Assembly: GCA_029541985.1 (NCBI GenBank)
Contig: CP095414.1
Coordinates: 1,302,001 to 1,366,000 of the forward strand
Direction of reading: 5' to 3'
Source: Bacteroidales bacterium F22
GTDB lineage: Bacteria > Bacteroidota > Bacteroidia > Bacteroidales > Bacteroidaceae
Length of the DNA: 64,000 nucleotides
Made by a program: the position numbers and the translations under genes. The number at the start of each line of letters is the position of its first letter. Position 1 is the first letter of the stretch. A model generated the notes under the pieces. That model searched no databases, was not told where the DNA came from, and saw only the letters and a list, made by a program, of their open reading frames with translations. Below are positions 17,456 through 25,443 of this stretch, piece by piece.

Positions 17456-18784
17456 TTAGTTATAGGCAGATGATCCATGCTCATAAACATCTAATCCTTC
17501 TTCTTCAATACGTGCATTGACTCTGAGTCCATGTATCTTCTTAAGAACCAAGAACACAATCGCACTAGCAATTCCAGCCCATGCAATCACGGCCAAAGAA
17601 CCGAGTACCTGCACTCCTAAGAAAGAAGCACCCTTGCCATAAAATAAACCATCTGTTGTGGAGAATAAACCGACCATAACCGTCCCTAAGAAACCGCATA
17701 CACCATGCACAGATGAAGCACCTACGGGGTCATCAATCTTAAGTATATTATCGATAAATTCTACTGAATAAATCATAACTACACCACACACGACACCTAT
17801 GATGGCTGCACCAATCAAGCTTACTTGATCACAGCCTGCAGTGATGCCGACTAGTCCAGCTAAGATACCATTTAGAGTAAACGGCAATGATGGTTTACCG
17901 AATTGCAACCAAGAAGTAATCATCGCGGCCAAACCGCCTAGCGCAGCAGCTAAATTGGTAGTCATGAAGACATGAGAAATAGCAATTGCATTGACAGAAC
18001 CTGTAGCGGCTAACTGAGAACCAGGGTTGAAACCAAACCAGCCCATCCATAAGATGAAGACTCCCAAGGCTGCAAAACTGAGGTTATGTCCTGGAATCGC
18101 ACGAGCTTTGCCTTTTTTATCGTATTTACCCATACGTGGACCTAATATCCATGCACCCACAAAAGCCATCACACCTCCACAGGCATGGACGACTGTCGAA
18201 CCAGCGAAATCATGAAATCCGAGGTCAGAGAGCCAGCCTCCACCCCAGACCCAATGTCCAGATATTGGGTAAATCAAGCCAGTAATCACTACTGAAAAGA
18301 TGATATACATCGAGAATTTAGTCCGTTCTGCCATGGCACCTGACACGATAGTCGCTGCTGTGGCACAAAATACGGTTTGAAATATTAATGAAGCTTCTTT
18401 GGGGATATTAGTGGCTTCGAAAAAGTCGAGACTGAAAAAGTTAGGCATTCCTGCAAATTTTCCAGCACCAAACATGATACCGAATCCTATAAACCAATAA
18501 AGGAAGGAACCGACCATGAAGTCTACGAAATTTTTCATCAATATGTTAGAGGTGTTTTTGGCACGAGTAAAACCTGCTTCTACAAAAGCAAAACCAGGTT
18601 GCATCCAAAAGACAAGGATAGCGGCAAGAAGTACCCATACAGTATCTAATCCATTGATGCTACTTGCTGCTGACACACTTTCTTTGATTTCTTCTACTGC
18701 GACAGTAGAGACGGGGGTTACGGCTGTAGAGATTGTATCTCCTACTACAGTGGCTAATGTGGCCATCGTATCCATTGTTATCAT
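17456..18784 (-). CDS. amt: Ammonium transporter (Amt family)
   Basis: 442-residue inner-membrane channel for ammonium uptake. After a non-conserved 45-residue N-terminus it has the 11-helix Amt core: DTVWVLLAAILVFWMQPGFAFVEAGFTRAKN, the DFAGSTVVHACGG signature, LGVFILWMGWFGFNPGS, and VHGVCGFLGTVMVG near the end. The pore histidines are present (VVHACGG and SSVHGVCG). It is the last gene of a porin - PII - amt unit; the PII gene ends 37 bases upstream, the standard arrangement where PII blocks the channel under nitrogen excess. Confidence 0.96.
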   Translation of the reverse strand: MITMDTMATLATVVGDTISTAVTPVSTVAVEEIKESVSAASSINGLDTVWVLLAAILVFWMQPGFAFVEAGFTRAKNTSNILMKNFVDFMVGSFLYWFIGFGIMFGAGKFAGMPNFFSLDFFEATNIPKEASLIFQTVFCATAATIVSGAMAERTKFSMYIIFSVVITGLIYPISGHWVWGGGWLSDLGFHDFAGSTVVHACGGVMAFVGAWILGPRMGKYDKKGKARAIPGHNLSFAALGVFILWMGWFGFNPGSQLAATGSVNAIAISHVFMTTNLAAALGGLAAMITSWLQFGKPSLPFTLNGILAGLVGITAGCDQVSLIGAAIIGVVCGVVMIYSVEFIDNILKIDDPVGASSVHGVCGFLGTVMVGLFSTTDGLFYGKGASFLGVQVLGSLAVIAWAGIASAIVFLVLKKIHGLRVNARIEEEGLDVYEHGSSAYN

Positions 18785-18821
18785 ATTCTTAAACTATTAA
18801 ATTTATACCTATTGAAATATC

Positions 18822-19178
18822 CTACTTCTCGTGCTCTGCGATATAGAGACTAATATCTCCTCGTTCACCTGTCCGGATACGCACGGCATCTTCTACGGGT
18901 AAAATGAAGATACGTCCATCTCCAATCTCACCTGTGTGAGAAGCTTTCAAAATAGCTTGAATAGCTATTTCTACATTTTTATCACGTACAACTAACGAAA
19001 TTAAGGTACGTTCCAAAGCACTTGTATCATACACTACACCTCTGTACATACGCTCTTCGTGAGACTTACCTACTCCTCTTACATCGTAATAAGAAAACCA
19101 CTCAATATCCGCTTCGAGAAGAGCATCTTTTACATCCTCAAATTTAGTCTTACGGATTATAGCTTCAATCTTTTTCAT
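18822..19178 (-). CDS. P-II family nitrogen regulatory protein
   Basis: 118-residue PII trimer subunit. It starts MKKIEAIIRKTKFEDVKDAL, typical of the family; the T-loop (about residues 36-55, GVGKSHEERMYRGVVYDTS) retains a tyrosine at residue 50, aligned with the uridylylated Tyr51 of enterobacterial GlnB. The C-terminus has GEIGDGRIFILPVEDAVRIRTGERG, the ATP/2-oxoglutarate-binding part. The T-loop downstream of Y50 differs from GlnB, which fits a GlnK-type protein specialised for Amt. Located between a porin and amt, all on the minus strand with short gaps. Confidence 0.94.
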   Translation of the reverse strand: MKKIEAIIRKTKFEDVKDALLEADIEWFSYYDVRGVGKSHEERMYRGVVYDTSALERTLISLVVRDKNVEIAIQAILKASHTGEIGDGRIFILPVEDAVRIRTGERGDISLYIAEHEK

Positions 19179-19250
19179 CTTTTTCGTTTTTTAAATAAAT
19201 AGCAAATTGTCGGGAATAATCCCTCATGGCATCTAGCAGTCTACATGAAA

Positions 19251-19958
19251 TTAGAAACTGACACCGAAAACAAAATATACCTTATCGGCATAAGGGTTCA
19301 TAATCACTTTTGCAAAAGCAGGAATACTCAATTGGTCAGATATCTTCACATCATGACTTGCTGAAAGACCTATGTTGACAATGTTTGCACCATCACTATA
19401 AGCCCCCTCTGCTGGAGTACCACCGACTTCCAAAGCCATATCCAGATGGTCTACAGTAAAGGGAACAACAGCCTCGATATAAGTAGAATACGCTCGATCT
19501 CCATCACTCTTGTAATCGCTACCTGCAAAGTTGGTATTGACTGAAAGCGAAAATAAATCAAAGTCATAGGCTAATGTCCCCTCGAAGACATGGGCAGTAG
19601 AATGAGCATCATACAAAAAGTAACGAGTACTAGACTGATAGGCATCAAACCAATAATCCGTCACCGTAACAGAGAACTTATCGACAGCATAGCCTAGAGA
19701 TAAATCAAATTCTTTCGTATCTTCTTTATCCAATCCGACAGAACCCCATGCACCTATTGAGAAACCATTCTTAGTTTCAAGTGTAATCCCAGGTTGCACA
19801 CTGAAACCACCACAATCGGAACCGCGCCAGATATAGCCACTGACTAAATCTGCACCAACTGATGCTGTCACAAAATGACTTTCCTGCGCATGCGCCATTG
19901 TAGACATGAAAACTGTGGTCATGAGACCAGCCGTTAGAGACTTAACAAACTTTTTCAT
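19251..19958 (-). CDS. TorF-like putative porin of the ammonium operon
   Basis: 235 residues with a clear type I signal peptide (cleavage after AHA, residue 24). The mature part is alternating beta-strand throughout and ends in YFVFGVSF with a terminal Phe, the outer-membrane insertion signal. The opening VGADLVSGYIWRGSDCGGFSVQPGITLETKNGFSIGAWGS resembles the TorF/Gcw_chp small barrel family. First gene of the operon, 72 bases before PII, so it may carry nitrogen compounds across the outer membrane; this role is inferred from position. Confidence 0.8.
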   Translation of the reverse strand: MKKFVKSLTAGLMTTVFMSTMAHAQESHFVTASVGADLVSGYIWRGSDCGGFSVQPGITLETKNGFSIGAWGSVGLDKEDTKEFDLSLGYAVDKFSVTVTDYWFDAYQSSTRYFLYDAHSTAHVFEGTLAYDFDLFSLSVNTNFAGSDYKSDGDRAYSTYIEAVVPFTVDHLDMALEVGGTPAEGAYSDGANIVNIGLSASHDVKISDQLSIPAFAKVIMNPYADKVYFVFGVSF

Positions 19959-20005
19959 CTTCTTACCTTTTAATTTTTGAAATTACAATTCACATTCTCA
20001 ATTAT

Positions 20006-20025
20006 AGAAACGTTTCTGTCTAGAC
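20006..20025. promoter_or_regulatory. Adjacent palindromes in the amt-operon leader
   Basis: AGAAACGTTTCT (20006-20017) is a perfect 12-bp palindrome and GTCTAGAC (20018-20025) follows immediately. They lie inside the roughly 135-base leader of the porin-PII-amt message, about 70 bases downstream of the inferred start. Possible operator; no regulator gene is adjacent. Confidence 0.4.
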
Positions 20026-20099
20026 AATCTTGTAATAGCCGTATACCTGTTTCCTTTTTTTTACTTACTCGGCTTTAATCTTTTGTTTCTTTCACATTG

Positions 20100-20130
20100 C
20101 AAAGATAGAAAAAGTTCATTACAGGACAAA
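20100..20130 (-). promoter_or_regulatory. Promoter of the porin-PII-amt operon
   Basis: On the minus strand: TTTG (20127-20130), 19 bases, TATCTTTG (20100-20107). Perfect consensus match. The rest of the 483-base gap 19959-20441 holds the palindromes at 20006-20025 and the marC promoter at 20350-20381; I see nothing else in it. Confidence 0.8.
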
Positions 20131-20349
20131 TATTATTTATCTTTTTGTTCATTTATTTTAATCTTCTCTTCCTTTTTGCTCTATTTACAAACAATAAACT
20201 ATACATTTTATTACTACATCATACGATTAGCTATAAATTAGACCTTAGTTATTAAACGTAAAAAATAGACTAAATTTTTAGCAAAAAAGGGATCAGATAC
20301 GTCTTCAGCACAAATCATCAGTTGTATTATAGAATAAGTAGACTATTTT

Positions 20350-20381
20350 GTTGATTTTTATAGCTGCAGATAGTATCTTTG
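20350..20381 (+). promoter_or_regulatory. Promoter of marC
   Basis: GTTG (20350-20353), 20 bases, TATCTTTG (20374-20381); ATG 61 bases downstream. Confidence 0.65.
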
Positions 20382-20441
20382 TATGGTAAAGATAACCGTT
20401 TTATTAAACCACTTGCTCCCAATAGCTAATAGACATCACCT

Positions 20442-21113
20442 ATGAATACAGAACTCCTTACCTTTGCTTTAACCACATTGACTGGTTTTATTGCAATCAT
20501 GAATCCAATAGCTACTTCGACCAATTTTATAGGTATAGTAGCAGGTCGTTCCAAAGAGTCAAAATTGAGAATAGCTAAGAAGTCCTGCATCATGGCATTC
20601 ATCATCACTGTCACATTCACTTTAGTCGGTAAATGGATCTTCCAACTTTTTGGGATTACGATTCCTGCGTTTAAAATCACAGGAGGTATTTTGATGTTTT
20701 GGATTGGATTCGAGATGCTGATGTTCCAAAAATCGAAAATCCAATCACAGACCAATAACAAAGGAGCAAATGATGAAAGGGCCACACATCCCCCTACAGA
20801 TACAGATGATGATGATGATGATATAGCGACAACCCCTATCGCGATTCCTATCCTTGCTGGACCAGGTACCTTAGTGACAGCTATGAATACTGTTACGGAT
20901 GGGACCACTATACACACCATTATAGCCATCATCGTGTTTGCTTTTATGATTACTGTTACCTACTTCTCCTTTCTTGGTGCTGACCGAATCATCTCAAAAT
21001 TGGGGCCTAATATGATTAAGGTCATCAGTAAGATGATGGGACTTATCTTAGCCATTATAGGGACAGGGATGATTATTACTGGAATTAAACTTGCATTTGA
21101 AATGCCTTTATAA
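20442..21113 (+). CDS. MarC family integral membrane protein
   Basis: 223 residues with about six membrane helices, matching MarC (UPF0056). Family motifs are ALTTLTGFIAIMNPIATSTNFIGIVAG near the N-terminus, FKITGGILMFWIGFEMLM, and TTPIAIPILAGPGTLVTAM in the second half. Between the two halves is a hydrophilic loop with six consecutive Asp residues encoded by six GAT repeats (20805-20822). The molecular function of MarC is unsettled. It stands in front of the helix-hairpin-helix gene by 30 bases and may be co-transcribed. Confidence 0.9.
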   Translation: MNTELLTFALTTLTGFIAIMNPIATSTNFIGIVAGRSKESKLRIAKKSCIMAFIITVTFTLVGKWIFQLFGITIPAFKITGGILMFWIGFEMLMFQKSKIQSQTNNKGANDERATHPPTDTDDDDDDIATTPIAIPILAGPGTLVTAMNTVTDGTTIHTIIAIIVFAFMITVTYFSFLGADRIISKLGPNMIKVISKMMGLILAIIGTGMIITGIKLAFEMPL

Positions 21114-21143
21114 CAATTAAAACAAAATATAGCTATTACTTAA

Positions 21144-23273
21144 ATGAAACGACTTTCCCTTTTTTGTATTGGGATATATGCGATTTTCACACTTACCTCA
21201 ATCTTAAAACTAACTGCCCAAGAAATTCCGATCCAATTACAACAACGTCTGGAAGAAGCTGCTGAACAGGGTATCTATCTTGAAGATGAAATAGAAACCC
21301 TCGAAGAAGCTAGAGTAGCTATCAGAGATAGCTTATGGAAAAACAATCCACAGATATTACAAGAAGCACAGACAAAAGATGGACGGCTAAACATCAATCA
21401 AGCGACGTATGAGCAATTCCTTGCACTCAATACGCTTACAGACAATCAAATAGAAGAAATTATGTACTATCGGTACATAAGACATGGCTTCAAAGAGGCC
21501 GAGAACTTGTTGTTACTTCCCTCTATGGATATGCAAACCTATCGACGGTTATCTCCATTTATTTGTGCCCGACCCATAAAATCCAAAACACTTCCTTCTT
21601 GGCACAAGATTTTAGAATATGGTCAACAGCAGGTAATCGGAGACCTAATGATACCGTGCTATAAGCGAGCTGGATTCGAGAAGCCAGCTACAGCAACAAG
21701 TAAAAATATCAACAAATACTTTCAGGGGGATCCATGGTCACAAACAATTAGGTACAGGTGGCATTATGGACAACAGCTACAAGCAGGACTAACGGTGCAG
21801 CAAGATGCAGGAGAGCCGTTTGGTCGAATGGGAAATGACCTAGGATATGATTTCATCTCTCCATATTTCTTTATGAAGGAGGTCGGACGGATAGAAGCTC
21901 TGGCAATCGGTAATTACCGAGCTGATTTCGGTTGTGGATTGGTCCTAAACCAAGGATTTTCTATTGGGAAATACGGCGGAGCAAATACGCTATTCAACTA
22001 TCATCCTACCCTTACCAAACATTCGTCAAGTAGTGAAAGCAATTTCATGCAAGGGATTGGGGCAACCGTCAGGATGGGACACTCATGGCATCTCACGGGA
22101 TTACTTTCCTCCAGATCTATCGATGCCACAATCATACAAGATACCATCACCGCTATTCAAGAAACTGGATACCACCGAACATGGTCTGAAATAGACCGTA
22201 AAAACGCTGCATCGCAACAAGTAGCAGCTAGTCATATCGAATATAAACCGCACAACGGAGCAATATTCAGTATCGGGTCATCGTTGCTCTATACACATTT
22301 TGACCATCCTTATTGGCGACCATTACGTAAATACAATAAGCATTACTTCCGTGGACAATCACTAACTGCAGGTAGCGTTGATTATAATTATCACCATCAA
22401 TTGTGGTTCCTTTCTGGGGAGTTTGCGACCGACTCACAGCAAGGGTATGCTTTGTTGCAATCGGTCCAATATTATCCTTTTAATGGCTGGCGACTCTATT
22501 CTTCGATACGCTACTATAGTGACCATTATCATCCGTTGTTTGCCAATTCATTGGAGGAAGGAGGACGTATTGCTAATGAACAAGGGATTTATCTGGGATT
22601 CGAGGCAACGCCTTTTGCCAAGACGCATGTCGAGGGGTATGTCGATTATTTCAGATTTCCTGAGCCAAAATATAGGGCATCCTTACCCTCTGATGGCATA
22701 GAATGTGCCCTCTCTATAAGGTATCAAGCCAAGCGTCAATGGCAATTGGGACTGAAATACCGCTTCAAGTCTAAAGGACAAAATAAGACCCAAGAGAGTG
22801 ATGAAGCGAGACAAGTCATGCAACAGTTCCTTAACCTACAATTCAGAGGAGATATCACTTGGAAACCAACGTCTACATGGCAACTGCAAGCGAAGAGTTA
22901 TTTGACTTTTGCGGGATACAAAGATGATAAGCCACAACGGGGAGTTTTGCAAGTTGCCTCATTGAAGTATCATCCCTCGATTCGTCCTTTTCAACTGACT
23001 GGACAACTCGCTTATTTCGATACGCAAGGATACAATGCTCGGATTTATCTGTATGAACCAGGACTATTGTATCACTTCTCATTTCCTATGCTTTATGGAC
23101 AAGGATGGCGCTACACGATAATCTCACAATGGAATCTGAATCCTCATATACGCTTGATAGCTCAATGGCGGGAGAGTGTTTATGAGGACCGAATGACGAT
23201 TTCTTCTGGCATAAATGAGATCAAGAGCAATCGACAAGGGGAAGGACTCTTACAAATTCAGTGGCATTGGTAA
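21144..23273 (+). CDS. Helix-hairpin-helix protein with predicted C-terminal beta-barrel
   Basis: 709 residues with an N-terminal signal peptide of about 25 residues (ends LTAQE). Residues about 75-140 form helix-hairpin-helix motifs of ComEA type: LNINQATYEQFLALNTLTDNQIEEIMYYRYIRHGFKEAENLLLLPSM. From about 155 to the end the sequence is amphipathic beta-strand-like with many Tyr/Trp (GDLMIPCYKRAGF, FGRMGNDLGYDFISPYFF, YRADFGCGLVLNQGFSIGKYGG) and ends GLLQIQWHW with a terminal aromatic, as in outer-membrane barrels. Orthologues are widespread in Bacteroidales as uncharacterised proteins. A periplasmic DNA-binding motif on a barrel invites a DNA-uptake idea, but there is no com gene nearby to support it. 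Confidence 0.75.
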   Translation: MKRLSLFCIGIYAIFTLTSILKLTAQEIPIQLQQRLEEAAEQGIYLEDEIETLEEARVAIRDSLWKNNPQILQEAQTKDGRLNINQATYEQFLALNTLTDNQIEEIMYYRYIRHGFKEAENLLLLPSMDMQTYRRLSPFICARPIKSKTLPSWHKILEYGQQQVIGDLMIPCYKRAGFEKPATATSKNINKYFQGDPWSQTIRYRWHYGQQLQAGLTVQQDAGEPFGRMGNDLGYDFISPYFFMKEVGRIEALAIGNYRADFGCGLVLNQGFSIGKYGGANTLFNYHPTLTKHSSSSESNFMQGIGATVRMGHSWHLTGLLSSRSIDATIIQDTITAIQETGYHRTWSEIDRKNAASQQVAASHIEYKPHNGAIFSIGSSLLYTHFDHPYWRPLRKYNKHYFRGQSLTAGSVDYNYHHQLWFLSGEFATDSQQGYALLQSVQYYPFNGWRLYSSIRYYSDHYHPLFANSLEEGGRIANEQGIYLGFEATPFAKTHVEGYVDYFRFPEPKYRASLPSDGIECALSIRYQAKRQWQLGLKYRFKSKGQNKTQESDEARQVMQQFLNLQFRGDITWKPTSTWQLQAKSYLTFAGYKDDKPQRGVLQVASLKYHPSIRPFQLTGQLAYFDTQGYNARIYLYEPGLLYHFSFPMLYGQGWRYTIISQWNLNPHIRLIAQWRESVYEDRMTISSGINEIKSNRQGEGLLQIQWHW

Positions 23274-23303
23274 CAAAAAGCAGACTACAATATGCAGTTA
23301 GCT

Positions 23304-23346
23304 AGAAAAAAAACTGCAACAAAAGCCAAAGGCTTCTATTGCAGTT
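23304..23346 (-). terminator. Terminator of the M13 peptidase gene
   Basis: AACTGCAA (23312-23319) pairs with TTGCAGTT (23339-23346), enclosing AAGCC/GGCTT; on the minus strand it is followed by seven or eight T (23304-23311). Confidence 0.75.
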
Positions 23347-23370
23347 CTCATTAAAATCATTCTATGACGA

Positions 23371-25398
23371 CTACCAGATGTCTACACGATCCTTTTTAGG
23401 GATAAATAGACTGTCTTTTGCGGTCACATTAAAGGCAGTGTACCAAGTATCTATTTGACGCAAGGCACCATTTACTCGCCACATACCCAATGAATGCTCA
23501 TCTGTCTTCGTGCGATTAAGTATCGCTGCAGGACGAATGTTCTGAGCCCATACACCGGCGTAAGCAAGATAGAATCTTTGCGCTGGTGTGAACCCATCTT
23601 TTGTTTCCAATGGATGTTCTTTAAGTGCTTTCTGGAAGGCTTGGAATGAAATTTTCAAACCACCATGGTCAGCAATATTTTCACCTAAAGTCAACGCTCC
23701 GTTTGCTTTTACACCAGGAGCAACCTCGATAGAACTGAAGAAGTCAACCATCTTCTTAGCTTCCTGATTGAAGTTTTCGGTATCTTGTTTAGTCCACCAA
23801 TTTTCTAAGTTTCCTTCTTTGTTGTACTTACGACCACTATCATCAAATCCATGAGTCATCTCATGACCGATTACCACACCAATTGCACCATAATTGAAGG
23901 CATCATCTGCTGTCATATCAAAGAAAGGATATTGCAATATTGCTGCAGGGAAGCAGATCTCGTTGGTTCCAGGATTGTAATAAGCATTGACAGTCTGAGG
24001 AGTCATCCCCCATTTTGCTCTGTCTACTGGTTCACTTAGTTTTTTCAACTCCTTTGCATAATCCCATTCAGCAATGCGTTGTGTATTGGCCCAAAGATTA
24101 TCATCTTGAATATACAATTTAGAATAATCCTCCCATTTGTCAGGATACCCAATCTTCACTGTGTATGACTTGAGTTTTTCCAATGCTTTTTCTTTGGTCT
24201 CGTGACTCATCCAAGTTAGATTCTCGATGCGTTCACCGAGAGCTTCTTGCAAGTTAGCAACCAATTTCACCATGCGTTGTTTTGCTGCTGGTGGGAAAAA
24301 TTCAGCGACATATAATTGACCTACTGCTTCTCCCATCGTTCCATTGACGAATGACAAAGCACGTTTCCAACGAGGGCGCATCTCTTTGATACCTTCTAGC
24401 TTCTTACTGAAGAACTCGAAAGTCGTTTCGGCAACTTCATCGTTGAGAATAGAAGTCGTGTTGATGATTACTCTCCACATCAAATAAGCTTTTTGCTGGT
24501 CAATAGATGAAGAAGCGATTTTCTTGGCTACATTATTCAATACTTCTGGTTGTCCTAAGTTTATAGAATCAACACTCATCCCCAACTTAGTGATATACGT
24601 TTTCAAATCAAAAGACTTAACCAAAGCACAGGCATCAGCCATTGATACTTTATTGTAGTTAGTCAATGGGTCACGCAATTTCGCTTTGGAACGGGCATAT
24701 TTAGCTAAGGATTTCTCCATATCAAAAACCAAAGAAGCTTCTTTCTTGGCTTGAGCTGGTGAATATTTACCGACCAATTCGAACATCTTAGTCATATAGA
24801 CAAGATAGGCATCACGAATCTCTTTAGTCTCAGGTAGAAGATAATAATCACGATCAGGCATCGCATATCCTCCTTGCATCTGGTTCAAGATATTCAAGTT
24901 ACTATTCTTCGAATCTGCTGATACGTATAGGTAAAAATAAGGATGCATACCTAATTTGGTCAAACGAACCATCATATCTAACATATCATCCTTGGTCTTG
25001 AGCGATTTGATATCATCAAGTAAAGGTTGTACTGGAGCCACTCCTAATTCATTTCGTTTCACACTATCCATCGCTTCTTTGTAAAGAACAGATACCTTCC
25101 AACTGTCAGAACCTTCTTTTTGTTCTTCTTTTTGCAGTTTATCTACGATGACACGCATCTGGTCATTGCTTCGTTCACGAAGTTGATCGAAGCTACCGAA
25201 ACGTGAGTATTCTGCTGTTAAAGGATTATTTTTCATCCAACCTCCATTAGCATACTCATAGAAATCATTTCCTGGAGTGACTAAAGTATCCAAATTACTT
25301 AATTTGATACCAACGCCAAGCTCTTGTTTGGGTGTAGAAACACACGCAGTCAAAGACATTGCTGCGGCTATGGCTACACCGCCAATAGATTTTTTCAT
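23371..25398 (-). CDS. M13 (neprilysin-like) family metallopeptidase, lipoprotein
   Basis: 675 residues, exported (lipobox LTAC, C19). M13_N helical domain spans about 40-425 and the catalytic M13 domain about 480-675. The zinc site is complete: HEMTH at 512-516 with E513 catalytic, third ligand E573 in GENIADHGG, and the substrate-orienting NAYYNPGTNEICFPAAILQ upstream. The family degrades small peptides; in Bacteroidales it is a periplasmic/cell-surface PepO-like enzyme. Monocistronic with its own terminator. Confidence 0.95.
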   Translation of the reverse strand: MKKSIGGVAIAAAMSLTACVSTPKQELGVGIKLSNLDTLVTPGNDFYEYANGGWMKNNPLTAEYSRFGSFDQLRERSNDQMRVIVDKLQKEEQKEGSDSWKVSVLYKEAMDSVKRNELGVAPVQPLLDDIKSLKTKDDMLDMMVRLTKLGMHPYFYLYVSADSKNSNLNILNQMQGGYAMPDRDYYLLPETKEIRDAYLVYMTKMFELVGKYSPAQAKKEASLVFDMEKSLAKYARSKAKLRDPLTNYNKVSMADACALVKSFDLKTYITKLGMSVDSINLGQPEVLNNVAKKIASSSIDQQKAYLMWRVIINTTSILNDEVAETTFEFFSKKLEGIKEMRPRWKRALSFVNGTMGEAVGQLYVAEFFPPAAKQRMVKLVANLQEALGERIENLTWMSHETKEKALEKLKSYTVKIGYPDKWEDYSKLYIQDDNLWANTQRIAEWDYAKELKKLSEPVDRAKWGMTPQTVNAYYNPGTNEICFPAAILQYPFFDMTADDAFNYGAIGVVIGHEMTHGFDDSGRKYNKEGNLENWWTKQDTENFNQEAKKMVDFFSSIEVAPGVKANGALTLGENIADHGGLKISFQAFQKALKEHPLETKDGFTPAQRFYLAYAGVWAQNIRPAAILNRTKTDEHSLGMWRVNGALRQIDTWYTAFNVTAKDSLFIPKKDRVDIW

Positions 25399-25443
25399 TC
25401 TTCTTTTTTTATTGGTTATTACTTAAGTGACAGAATTGCGCTG

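Noticed and set aside
20841-20932. Minus-strand frame of 168 codons over marC (20426-20932)
   Set aside because: It mirrors the hydrophobic MarC frame, a common artefact of antisense reading through membrane-protein codons.
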